Both the position numbers and the translations under genes were made by a program. Shown here one piece after another: positions 8,600-16,059 of a DNA stretch of 40,614 nt (positions are counted from its first letter, which is position 1; each line of letters begins with the position of its first letter). The stretch is taken from the NCBI RefSeq assembly GCF_001311845.1, contig NZ_BBCC01000039.1, positions 1 through 40,614 on the forward strand, given 5' to 3'. This DNA comes from Desulfosarcina cetonica JCM 12296. Lineage in GTDB: Bacteria > Desulfobacterota > Desulfobacteria > Desulfobacterales > Desulfosarcinaceae. Below the pieces are notes generated by a model. The model saw only the letters and a list, made by a program, of their open reading frames with translations, was not told the origin of the DNA and did not search any database.

Positions 8600-9187
8600 C
8601 GGGAAGATCGCCGCGGCTGCTGAGGCTGGCGTTATCGCGCGAGCAAAGCTCGGCGCATCTTGCAGGGTGCAAGTCCCTGCCGGGAGGAAAGTCAGTAATG
8701 GCTTTCTGTAAGGGTTAGCCACCCACCCGTATCGAGCCTTGGTCCATGGCGGAGATACTTTCTACTCATTGTAAGTGTTGGACGCCGATGTATTGGCTGG
8801 AAACGAGCCGCGACCCGGGCAACCGGTGCCATTCGCGGAAGGTCTCACCCCACTGACCGATCAATGGAGTAGGGTATTGAACAAGATGGGCTAAGCGTAG
8901 GCAGAGAATCCTGTAGGCCGCAGGGGAGATCGCGCACCCTGAAGTGCTGGTACAGCTTCGAAATTACAGTTGCGGACGCCGAGGGTTTTAACGGTCGCCG
9001 AAGGCAACACAGAAGCATCCGTTTTGGCGAGGATGTGGAGGTCCGCCGGAGTCCACAGGCCGTGGCATGCAGGAAGAGATGCGTCGGAGAACTCGGGAAG
9101 CCCCAAAGGTTCCAGGCAAAGAAAGATGGTTCATTACAGTTGTGAAATGCTGAGTTCCAACGTCTGGTGGGAGGACTGCGATAGCCC
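8600..9187 (+). ncRNA. Structured untranslated region, possible group II intron domain I remnant
   Basis: About 590 bp with no credible protein frame but many short hairpin-capable segments. A perfect 6-bp stem GCAGGG/CCCTGC with loop TGCAAGT (8662-8680) is one example. The general look (GC-rich, purine-rich strings such as GGAGAACTCGGGAAGCC and GTGGGAGGACTGCG) recalls domain I of bacterial group II introns. No reverse transcriptase and no domain V follow; the right edge runs straight into a truncated transposase. If it is an intron, only its 5' part survives. I could not identify a GUGYG 5' end. A different structured RNA is possible. Confidence 0.35.
8648..8714 (+). repeat. 67-bp direct repeat, copy 1
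   Basis: This stretch is repeated at 10861-10927 with 64 of 67 positions identical, in the same orientation. It contains the hairpin GCAGGG/CCCTGC with its 7-base loop. Copy 1 lies inside the long structured region, near its left end. Homology stops abruptly at both sides. The 2.2 kb between the copies hold the transposase fragment and a methyltransferase gene. Confidence 0.8.
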
Positions 9188-9773
9188 TCTATGAATAGTC
9201 TGACGAAACACCAAAGGTAACCCAAAAACGGTGCAAATACGAAATGCGCGGCGTCCATAAAGAACAGGTGGCGCTGACCGGCCTTTGCCTGTTCTATTCT
9301 TGGTTCAAGGTCTTTTTTTTAAATTCTTCTTGGGCTTCGAGGTCCGCACCCGCAGGGACTGATCCGACTTTGCGGTACTTCATGCCAAGCTTTTTTAGAA
9401 ATACACCAACTTGGGTCTTGCTGCGTCGAATTCCGGTCAGCCTTTCGATTTCAGCAGCAGCTTGCGCAATATTGGCAACCGGATTCTCCCGAAAATGCTG
9501 TTCAATCGAATCGCTATATTTTTCAAGTTCACTTTGAGGACGGTGAAAATTGACTTTTCTAATTTCATCAAGGCCGCCTTGACGGTAAAGTCGCAAGTAT
9601 TTTGTCACGGCATTGTCACAAGCACCCGATATTTTCGCAATCTGTTTGTGTGGAAGCCCCTGACTTTTTAGCCAGAGGACTTCCATCCTGCGCTGAACTC
9701 GGGGAATGGGATGATGAAACCTTTCATAGTCAATAGCTTTAAGATCCTGGTCAGAAAATACTACTTTAATCAT
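9188..9773 (-). pseudogene. Truncated IS630-type transposase
   Basis: The first 159 codons (ATG at 9773, preceded by GGGAGAG) encode the DNA-binding part: a winged helix-turn-helix (QIAKISGACDNAVTKYLRLY, ~46-65) and a second HTH-like region (~95-130). The frame then stops. In the -1 frame the protein goes on with LEPRIEQAKAGQRHLFFMDAAHFVFAPFLGYLWCFVRLF cut into two blocks here: LEPRIEQAKAGQRHLFF and MDAAHFVFAPFLGYLW. This is the start of the DDE domain with its first aspartate. Homology ends near 9188 where the structured region begins, so the second D and E of the triad are lost. It can no longer be an active transposase. Confidence 0.75.
9312..9320 (-). other. A-AAA-AAG slippery heptamer inside the transposase
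   Basis: On the minus strand a run of eight A residues followed by G forms A_AAA_AAG in the exact zero-frame phase, at the point where the two transposase frames meet. A -1 slip here would fuse them as EEFKKKDLEPR. This is the dnaX/IS-type heptamer. Because other genes in this window lack single homopolymer bases, a missing A is an equally good explanation. Confidence 0.45.
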
Positions 9774-10040
9774 TAGTCTCTCCCTGGCGGCTCATTGAAG
9801 GTTCAATGCATCCAGGGTAGTATGGCAAATAATACCACTTTTGTCCCGTAGAAAATTAATATCGGCGGTAATTTTCACATTTTATTGCCATTCGCAGTAT
9901 AACTCGCCAACCAGTCAGTTGAGGGGACGCTGGCATTTTTTCTTGTAGATCTTTCATCGCGCCCTCACTTCACCGTTCGGCGGCGAAAGCGCTGCCACTG
10001 AGACTGCATCATATTTGGGATACAGTAGAAGGAGAGCGTG

Positions 10041-10811
10041 ATGTCTGACATCCAATCAATACACGAATTTGACCTCAATATGATCTGTGAATATTTCTCG
10101 GCCTTGACTCGCCAGGGACCTGGTAGCCCTGAAATCACTAATAGGGCATTTGACTTCATAGATGGGATAAATTCTGATTCCCATGTTGCCGATATTGGCT
10201 GCGGCACAGGCGGACAGACGATGGTCTTGGCTCAGAGAGTTTCCGGCAAGATCACCGGGATAGATCTGTTTCCGAGATTTATCGATCTATTTAATGCCAA
10301 TGCCAGGCAGCATGGGCTGAATGATCGGGTGACGGGATGCGTTGGTTCTATGGATAATCTCCCATTCGATCCAGGCAAGATAGACCTGATATGGTCTGAA
10401 GGCGCAATCTACAATATTGGTTTTGAACGTGGCCTTCGTGAGTGGAGACAGTATATAAAAATAGGGGGTTACATCGCTGTTTCGGAGGTGTCATGGTTCA
10501 CGGATAAGCGTCCTGACGAAATTGAGGACTTCTGGATGGAAGCATATCCTGAGATTAATACGATTCCTGTGAAATTGGCGCAAGTGCAGACGGCGGGCTA
10601 TATGCCGGTGGCATGTTTCGCTTTGCCGGAATCCTGCTGGCTTGATCACTTCTACTCACCGCAAGCTGAAGCGCAGAAGATATTTTTGGCGAAACACCCT
10701 AAAGATGCATCCGTAAAAGGGTTTATTGAAAATCAGAGGCACGAGCAGCGCCTATACGAGAAGTATAAGAAATTCTATGGGTATGTATTCTATATCGGGA
10801 AAAAAATATAG
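10041..10811 (+). CDS. Class I SAM-dependent methyltransferase
   Basis: A 256-residue protein with a Rossmann-fold methyltransferase domain. Motif I is [11 protein letters not shown] (residues ~49-59), the acidic end of strand 2 is [11 protein letters not shown], motif II is SMDNLPF, and post-II is [19 protein letters not shown]. The C-terminal third has the insert and [10 protein letters not shown] end seen in small-molecule methyltransferases of the type-11 group. The start is the ATG at 10041 with AAGGAG six bases before it, not the GTG just upstream. The 267 bp between it and the transposase show no gene. The substrate is unknown. A short palindrome (AGCTGC/GCAGCT, 10810-10824) follows the stop. 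Confidence 0.85.
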   Translation: MSDIQSIHEFDLNMICEYFSALTRQGPGSPEITNRAFDFIDGINSDSHVADIGCGTGGQTMVLAQRVSGKITGIDLFPRFIDLFNANARQHGLNDRVTGCVGSMDNLPFDPGKIDLIWSEGAIYNIGFERGLREWRQYIKIGGYIAVSEVSWFTDKRPDEIEDFWMEAYPEINTIPVKLAQVQTAGYMPVACFALPESCWLDHFYSPQAEAQKIFLAKHPKDASVKGFIENQRHEQRLYEKYKKFYGYVFYIGKKI

Positions 10812-10860
10812 CTGCAGGGCAGCTGCCTTTCGAGTGTCGACATGCCGCCCAGTCCCTCAT

Positions 10861-10927
10861 GCTCGGCGCATCTTGCAGGGTGCAAGTCCCTGCCGGGAGG
10901 AAGGTCGGCAATGGCTTTCTGTAAGGG
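10861..10927 (+). repeat. 67-bp direct repeat, copy 2
   Basis: Second copy of the element at 8648-8714, 64 of 67 bases identical, same orientation. It carries the same GCAGGG/CCCTGC hairpin (10875-10893). Here it is not followed by the rest of the structured region but passes at once into an open reading frame that lacks a start codon. Confidence 0.8.
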
Positions 10928-11175
10928 AGATTGGTAGTGAATGGGACTACGAAATTCACGTCCATGAAGCCGCAGAACAGTATCTGGGATCGGAGGAATT
11001 TTTTCGCCTCCGGGAGCGGTTCGCGTCCGTTCCCGGAGTTGATGAATGTGAACACGAGGACCGTGAGGTGTTTTTGGTTCGAACGCATTCCCTTGATACT
11101 CAGGACATCTTGGATGCTTTCTGGTCTCAGTTCCTTAAAGCGGCGGAGACTGGGGTAGTAGATGAGGAGCGCTAG
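10928..11175 (+). pseudogene. Unknown small protein gene, apparently missing its 5' end
   Basis: About 80 codons of convincing coding sequence, beginning near GSEWDYEIHVHEAAEQYLGS and ending at a TAG at 11173-11175. The frame has no ATG, GTG or TTG between the edge of the 67-bp repeat and the conserved-looking part, so the repeat seems to have replaced the start. Visible features are an acidic, helix-rich chain with PGVDECEHEDREVFLVRT in the middle. I do not recognise the family. A rare ATT start at 10930 would give an intact protein but is unlikely. Confidence 0.45.
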
Positions 11176-11184
11176 CATCGCAAG

Positions 11185-11862
11185 CTACTTCAAACAGCGA
11201 TAATAGCTGTTTACATTATAAACGGCCGCCAGAGGGTTGTGGCCAAGCATCCTGTCTTTAACGGCAAGTATTGTGCAGGGAGCCTCAGCATACTTAAGGA
11301 ACAGGGAATCGTGACCAACACAAAGGCCCAAAAGGACATTAAAATCAGTTTTTTCCGTGTTCAATATCATGGCCTGCAAGATCGGATTGCACATGGCCTC
11401 CTCAGCCCTATCCAATGCGATATGATGTTCTTTGCCGACACCAATCCGTTCTTTAGAAATTCTTCCAACTTTGCATATTGCCGAAACGACCTCAAACTTT
11501 CTCGATAAAAAAATCTTCTCTACAACCTTTGCTTCATTTCTCAAACCAAGGCAAAAAGCGATGCCTAAACGTTTGTAGTGCATCCTCGCCGCAAATTCCA
11601 TTGTTTCTTCGATTCGGGTTTTTGATGCTCTAAGATTTTCATATCCGAGATCCTTGTTCAAATAACCTTCCGATTCTTGTATCGAAGATTGTTTGGCAAA
11701 TTCAGAAATACTGGGCTTGTCATATTCCTTCAGGCTTTGTTCTGCAAGTTCTGCCAAATTTCGAGTAGGGCAGAAATGGGGAGCTTTACCATCCTTTTTT
11801 TGGCATAATCGGTCTGATGCTTTAAAAGGACAACGGGCACAGGAAGGGGTTTCATTTTGCAT
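11185..11862 (-). CDS. DUF1847 (predicted metal-binding) protein
   Basis: The 225-residue protein opens with a cysteine cluster (CARCPF, then C..., then HFCPTRN within the first ~35 residues), typical of the N-terminus of DUF1847 proteins. Further on come the helical stretch EFAARMHYKRLGIAFCLGL and the C-terminal block LGLCVGHDSLF, AEAPCTILAVKDRMLGHNP, which also fit that family. The cysteines suggest a bound metal, possibly an iron-sulfur or zinc site. The biochemical role is unknown. The start is the ATG at 11862, with AAGGA at good spacing; a TTG further upstream is unlikely. It converges on the truncated gene at 10928-11175 with a ~9-bp gap. Confidence 0.72.
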   Translation of the reverse strand: MQNETPSCARCPFKASDRLCQKKDGKAPHFCPTRNLAELAEQSLKEYDKPSISEFAKQSSIQESEGYLNKDLGYENLRASKTRIEETMEFAARMHYKRLGIAFCLGLRNEAKVVEKIFLSRKFEVVSAICKVGRISKERIGVGKEHHIALDRAEEAMCNPILQAMILNTEKTDFNVLLGLCVGHDSLFLKYAEAPCTILAVKDRMLGHNPLAAVYNVNSYYRCLK

Positions 11863-12078
11863 GACTGATTCCTTCAAAATTCTGTTATATGGGATGGTCT
11901 ATGGAGCACGCCGTCGACAGATCAATAATAATTGATATCTGATCAAAAGAACATATTTTCCCAGTAGAAATCAAGGCAATTTATACGCATGTTCGGGGGG
12001 ATTCTTTCTATGTGGATTGAGCGTATCCGGAGCTTGTATTTGGCGGTAAATCGTTGCCACGGCATTACTCGTTCATAT

Positions 12079-12522
12079 TTTTACACCTGTGGATTCTATT
12101 CGTTTTCCATGGCAATTCGCCCGGGAAATGGCAACCCACGGTCCGACCGCCGCGGCTGGGGGGCAACCGACGCATGGGGGTGTTTGCCACCCGTTCCGGT
12201 TTTCGGCCCAATCCCATCGGCATGTCGAGTGTGGTCCTGGAAGGCATGTGTCGCGAAAGGGGGCAGCTTTTGCTCGAGCTGTTCGGTGTCGACATCCTGG
12301 ATGGGACGCCGGTGCTGGATATCAAACCGTACCTGCCCTATGCGGACCGGATCGCGGAAGCGACCGGCGGATTTGCCACTCAGCCGCCCCGTGCCTGCCT
12401 GCGGGCCGACTTCACCGACGCGGCAAGGCAGGCCCTCGTGACGATCGAACGCCGTTATCCGGGATTCGCCGGGTTGGTGACCTATGTGCTGGGGGCGGAT
12501 CTGAGACCGGCCTATGCGGATA
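12079..12522 (+). pseudogene. Partial second copy of trmO, lacking both ends
   Basis: This segment aligns without gaps to 15470-15914 of the intact trmO downstream, with about 24 differences in ~444 bp by eye (~95% identity). It covers the middle of the protein, from HLWILFVFHGN to near ADLRPAYAD. The first ~60 residues, with the conserved PIG and PRQPG elements, and the last ~45 are missing and replaced by unrelated sequence. The frame stays open (12054-12560), yet without the N-terminus it cannot be functional. Most differences are at third codon positions, so it looks like an imported allele rather than a fresh duplicate. Confidence 0.85.
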
Positions 12523-12560
12523 CCACGGATACCATTCATAAATATTGGATTGAATCTTGA

Positions 12561-12842
12561 AAAAGCTGATTTCAACGAGAATGAAGGCAGAAGATTTTTT
12601 ACAGTAAAAATCGATAGGTAGGGTTAATGACCGCCCACTAAAGCGGACCGGGAAAAGCGGTAGTATTTTTGACATTGCCATTTGTTTAAGGCCCTAATTA
12701 TACTGAACGTATGATATGTGGTTATTCCCGGACCGATTGGTTCAACCGATAAGCGGGCTACGCGCCGCTTATCGGCCGCGAGATGCAAGCCGCGACTGTT
12801 ATACGTTTCTATGGATTATATGAATTGAACAATGGGAACAAA
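12561..12842. other. Gene-free stretch with a strong hairpin
   Basis: No gene seen. It contains a perfect 11-bp stem, CCGATAAGCGG (12746-12756) with CCGCTTATCGG (12765-12775), closing an 8-base loop. Some 22 bases further on is GTTATAC (12798-12804), which matches the integron R' core GTTRRRY at six of seven positions. The left half needed for a full attC site was not found, so this may be a degraded cassette boundary. Confidence 0.35.
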
Positions 12843-13343
12843 ATGAAAGAAAATGGAAGATTGATATTTTTCTGTGGAAAAATGGGTGCTGGTAAAACGA
12901 TAAAATCAAAAGAAGTAGCTCACGATCAGAATGCTGTGCTTATTTCTGAAGATGAATGGTTAGAATCGCTATATCCGGGACAGATTAAAAAATTCGATGA
13001 CTATCTTAACTTCTCTCGTCAGTTAAAGCCACTGGTAACATCTCATGTTCAAAATATTTTACGCACAGGAACTGATGTGGTTATGGATTTTCCGGCCAAT
13101 ACAGTTTCTCAGCGAAAATGGTTCAAAACTTTATATGCTGAAATTAATGCGCCTCATGAACTGATTTATCTGAATGTTAGTAACGAAATTTGCCTTAAAC
13201 AGATCGCACAAAGGCGCACTGAACAACCAGAAAGAGCATCCTTTGACACTGAAGAAGTCTTTCATCATGTAACAAGTTTTTTTGAAGAACCAAGTGCAGA
13301 CGAAGGCTTTAATATCAAGCAAATTGATCGGAGCAGCGTATAA
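12843..13343 (+). CDS. P-loop kinase-like ATP-binding protein (AAA_33 type), cassette gene
   Basis: A 166-residue protein starting with a strand and Walker A motif, LIFFCGKMGAGKT (residues ~7-19). A DEWL element (after VLISE), a Walker-B-like strand DVVMDFPANT, and the lid region with LKQIAQRRTEQPER follow. This is the layout of small zeta-toxin/polynucleotide-kinase-like ATPases that phosphorylate a small molecule or nucleic acid. The ATG at 12843 is chosen because the P-loop strand begins seven residues later. The gene is AT-rich. Its stop codon lies inside the attC-like site, as is usual for integron cassettes, where such kinases are frequent. Confidence 0.75.
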   Translation: MKENGRLIFFCGKMGAGKTIKSKEVAHDQNAVLISEDEWLESLYPGQIKKFDDYLNFSRQLKPLVTSHVQNILRTGTDVVMDFPANTVSQRKWFKTLYAEINAPHELIYLNVSNEICLKQIAQRRTEQPERASFDTEEVFHHVTSFFEEPSADEGFNIKQIDRSSV

Positions 13344-13398
13344 CCTCTGCTTTAACTGTGACGGCAAAAAGCCGCCGCGCGTTAAGCAACCGTTATGA
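13338..13398 (+). other. Integron attC-like recombination site
   Basis: Arms are nested as in attC. ATAAC (13340-13344) pairs with GTTAT (13392-13396), 4-base unpaired spacers follow on both sides, then GCTTTAAC (13349-13356) pairs with GTTAAGC (13381-13387) leaving one extrahelical base on the left arm. A central 24-base region with CGGC/GCCG completes the fold. The stop of the kinase gene overlaps the left core, and the next gene starts 22 bases after the right end. The outer right core GTTATGA matches GTTRRRY only partly. No integrase gene is in the window. Confidence 0.6.
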
Positions 13399-13419
13399 GA
13401 AAACAATCAAAGACCCAAT

Positions 13420-13809
13420 ATGCATGTCTACTTAAAAAAATTACCGCTCTTGCTGTTTCTCTGCATTTTGACAGGTTGTAGTACCGTTCAAACTGGCGCC
13501 GGAGGTAACTGGATCGGATTTACAGAATCTGGCAAAGCCTCATACTATGCGGACAAACATCAGAATAGAAAGACCGCTAGTGGCGAACTTTATAAGCATG
13601 ATTTGAAAACGGCCGCTCATAAAAGGTTGCCATTCGGGTCAAATGTAAAGGTAACCAATATCAAGAATGGCAAAAGTGTAATTGTAAAAATTAATGATCG
13701 CGGGCCGTTTGTCAAAGGTCGCATTATCGATCTTTCAAAATCTGCCTTCCGCACCATAGGTAATACATCTTCTGGTCTAATCAGCGTAAAAATTGAAGTG
13801 TTGCGATAG
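13420..13809 (+). CDS. RlpA-like double-psi beta-barrel lipoprotein, cassette gene
   Basis: The 129-residue protein begins with a lipoprotein signal peptide (KKLPLLLFLCILTGC, lipid-bearing cysteine at residue 20). The RlpA double-psi barrel covers residues ~35-127. It includes GKASYYADKHQNRKTASGE, LPFGSNVKVTN and the acid-bearing VKINDRGPF. RlpA proteins bind denuded glycan strands of peptidoglycan, and some cut them as lytic transglycosylases. No SPOR domain is present, so this is a minimal form. It starts 22 bp after the attC-like site and ends just before ACATAAC (13811-13817), which could be the left core of a second, truncated attC. Confidence 0.82.
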   Translation: MHVYLKKLPLLLFLCILTGCSTVQTGAGGNWIGFTESGKASYYADKHQNRKTASGELYKHDLKTAAHKRLPFGSNVKVTNIKNGKSVIVKINDRGPFVKGRIIDLSKSAFRTIGNTSSGLISVKIEVLR

Positions 13810-13810
13810 C

Positions 13811-13871
13811 ACATAACAGGGCGCTTTCTTTTCAGGCTGAAGAATTGGATTTGATCTGGTCAGAAGGAGCC
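13811..13871 (+). pseudogene. Remnant: half attC core and 12-codon methyltransferase footprint
   Basis: After ACATAAC (13811-13817) comes 13836-13871, which reads [12 protein letters not shown]. This matches the post-II block of the methyltransferase at 10041-10811 (IDLIWSEGA) but with different codons. The similarity ends at once on both sides. It looks like the scar of another methyltransferase cassette of which only ~36 bp remain. Confidence 0.4.
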
Positions 13872-13932
13872 CTCCTTAGTTGACGGATGTGTAACAAACA
13901 TCTTAGTTAAATCAAGAATCCAGAGGATATTT

Positions 13933-15266
13933 ATGAAAAACATTAAGGTTGCTTTTTGGGTGTTCTTACTATCATTAAGCTTGTTATGGCTGTTGGCGGA
14001 CACACTAATGCCAAATCCCTTTACATATTTTTCTTTCCGCACGGTGTTCATTCAATACACAGGCGTTATCGGCATGGGATTGATGAGTCTATCATTGTTG
14101 CTGGCAGTGCGTCCCAAATGGATGGAACGGCCATTGAAAGGGTTAGACAAGATGTACCGTCTCCACAAGTGGATTGGGATTACCGGACTGGTGGTCTCTA
14201 TTCTCCACTGGTGGTGGGCCCAAGGTTCCAAATGGATGGTCGGGTGGGGCTGGTTGACTCATCCGCCGCGAAAACCACCCTCTGGAGAGTCTCTGTCCCA
14301 ACTTGAACAGTGGCTGAACAGCAGCGTGGCTTAGCCGAAACGATTGGCGAGTGGGCATTTTATGCCGTAGTCGTATTGATTACCCTGGCTTTGGTCAAGT
14401 CGTTTCCCTACCACTTGTTCAGGAAGACGCATAAATGGTTGGCGGTTGCTTATCTAACGCTGGTATATCACACGCTTGTTCTGACAGAATTTGAATATTG
14501 GACCCAACCTGTTGGCTGGGTTATGGCGATCTTACTCTTGATCGGCACGTTGGCGACATTTCTGGTTTTGACGGGACGTGTTGGCCGTAAGCGCAAAGTA
14601 CAAGGAACGATTAAATCAATAACCACTTATCCCGGAGTGCGGGTTGTTGAAGGTTGTATTCAGCTCGAAAATGGATGGCAGGGGCACGTACCTGGCCAGT
14701 TTGCTTTTCTTACGTCAAAAAACTCCGAAGGGACACACCCCTACACCATTGCATCGGCATGGAACCCGGATGAGCGAGATTTAACCTTTATTGTGAAAGA
14801 GCTGGGTGACTGGACCCAACAACTGCAAAATTGGTTAAATGTTGGCATGCCTGTCTCCATAGAAGGTCCCTATGGTTGCTTCGATTTCAATGATACCCTC
14901 GCACACCAGATATGGGTTGGTGCGGGTGTCGGTATTACGCCTTTTATTGCGAGGATGAATTATCTGTCGCAGTTTCGTGGTCAGCAGAATATTGATTTGT
15001 TCCATGTGACCAGTGATTACGACCAAAGAGCTATTGATAAAATCACCGCCGATGCTAAAGCCGCGAACATCAAATTGCACATCATCGTACCTCCAAAAGA
15101 TGGCCGCTTAACACCTGAACAGATTCGTGCGGCGGTACCAGCATGGCGTTCAGCAAGCCTATGGTTTTGCGGGCCAATTGCTTTCGGTCGTTCCTTGCGA
15201 AATAATTTTTTGGGTCAGGGTCTACCGTCAGGGAATTATCATCAAGAGTTATTTGAGATGCGATAA
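13933..15266 (+). CDS. Ferric-reductase-like transmembrane flavocytochrome (one apparent frameshift)
   Basis: One A restored near 14317 gives ~444 residues. The N-terminal half has about six membrane helices with histidines placed for heme, among them HKWIGITG, SILHWWW, KTHKWLAVAY and VYHTLVL. The C-terminal half is an FAD/NAD(P)-binding reductase. FAD-binding is suggested by HPYTIASAW near the expected RxYS/T site, and pyridine-nucleotide binding by GAGVGITPFI, with the closing LWFCGP block. Such proteins move electrons from cytoplasmic NAD(P)H across the membrane to ferric iron or another acceptor. The start ATG has AGAGGA upstream. It lies between the cassette genes and intact trmO, and its codon use resembles the accessory zone. 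Confidence 0.78.
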
Positions 15267-15292
15267 GTCATGTTTTTTTCGAGCCATCTATT

Positions 15293-16048
15293 GTGAGGCA
15301 TTATCCATTGGCGCGGTCATTCACCTTTAAGCCCATCGGCGTGATCCACTCATGTTTTACCGAGAAGTTCGGCATTCCCCGTCAGCCGGGTCTGGTGCCG
15401 GCCGCCCGGGCCACCCTGAAGATCCTGCCACCCCACGACCGCGACGAAGCCTTCCGCGGCATCGACCAATTTTCACACCTGTGGATTCTGTTCGTTTTCC
15501 ATGGCAATCCGCCCGGGAAATGGCAGCCCACGGTCCGACCGCCGCGACTGGGGGGCAACCGACGCATGGGGGTGTTCGCCACCCGTTCCGGTTTTCGACC
15601 CAATCCCATCGGCATGTCGAGTGTGGTCCTGGAAGGAATGCGTCGCGAACGGGGGCAGCTTTTGCTCGAGCTGTCCGGGGTTGACATTCTGGATGGGACG
15701 CCGGTGCTGGACATCAAGCCGTACCTGCCCTATGCGGACCGGATCGCGGAAGCGACCGGCGGATTTGCCGCTCAGCCGCCCCGTGCCTGCCTGCGGGTCG
15801 ACTTCACCGATGCGGCAAGGCAGGCCCTCGTGACGATCGAACGCCGTTATCCGGGATTTGCCGGGTTGGTGACCCAGGTGCTGGGGGCGGATCCGCGACC
15901 GGCCTATGCGGAGGCCCGGTCGGGCCGTAGCGAGTATGGCGTGCGATTGTATGATGTCAACGTGCGCTGGACGGTGGGTGCCAAGACGATCGTCGTCCAT
16001 ACGGTGACATGGCCGGATGATGCGGTGGCGATGGGGACGGACGGATAG
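15293..16048 (+). CDS. trmO: tRNA (adenine(37)-N6)-methyltransferase TrmO
   Basis: A 251-residue protein of the TrmO/TsaA (UPF0066) family, which uses SAM to N6-methylate t6A37 in tRNA-Thr. Family landmarks are in order: FKPIGVIHS near the start, the GIPRQPG loop, a long strand HLWILFVFHGN, RPPRLGG, the MGVFATRSGFRPNPIGMS signature, and DILDGTPVLDIKPYLPYAD. The start is uncertain: GTG at 15293, or TTG at 15308 with GAGG ten bases before it. A partial second copy lies at 12079-12522. The gene converges on the response regulator with an 11-bp gap. Confidence 0.9.
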   Translation: MRHYPLARSFTFKPIGVIHSCFTEKFGIPRQPGLVPAARATLKILPPHDRDEAFRGIDQFSHLWILFVFHGNPPGKWQPTVRPPRLGGNRRMGVFATRSGFRPNPIGMSSVVLEGMRRERGQLLLELSGVDILDGTPVLDIKPYLPYADRIAEATGGFAAQPPRACLRVDFTDAARQALVTIERRYPGFAGLVTQVLGADPRPAYAEARSGRSEYGVRLYDVNVRWTVGAKTIVVHTVTWPDDAVAMGTDG

Positions 16049-16059
16049 AACGCCCCGTC

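Noticed and set aside
8662..8680. T-arm-like hairpin (GGG TGCAAGT CCC) suggesting a tRNA, also at 10875-10893
   Set aside because: The loop lacks TTC, no acceptor stem, anticodon arm or D-arm can be built around it, and it belongs to the 67-bp repeat.
8845..9258. Open frame of 137 codons on the minus strand
   Set aside because: Only its first ~24 codons are transposase; the rest is antisense of the structured RNA-like region and has no protein-like pattern.
10931..11158. Overlapping 75-codon frame with an ATG-like start in the unknown gene
   Set aside because: Composition is that of a shadow frame; the other frame (to 11175) has the regular acidic, helix-rich pattern of a real protein.
12746..12804. 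Hairpin plus GTTATAC as a complete second attC site
   Set aside because: The arms outside the 11-bp stem pair at fewer than half of positions and no matching left core was found; kept only as a possible degraded boundary.
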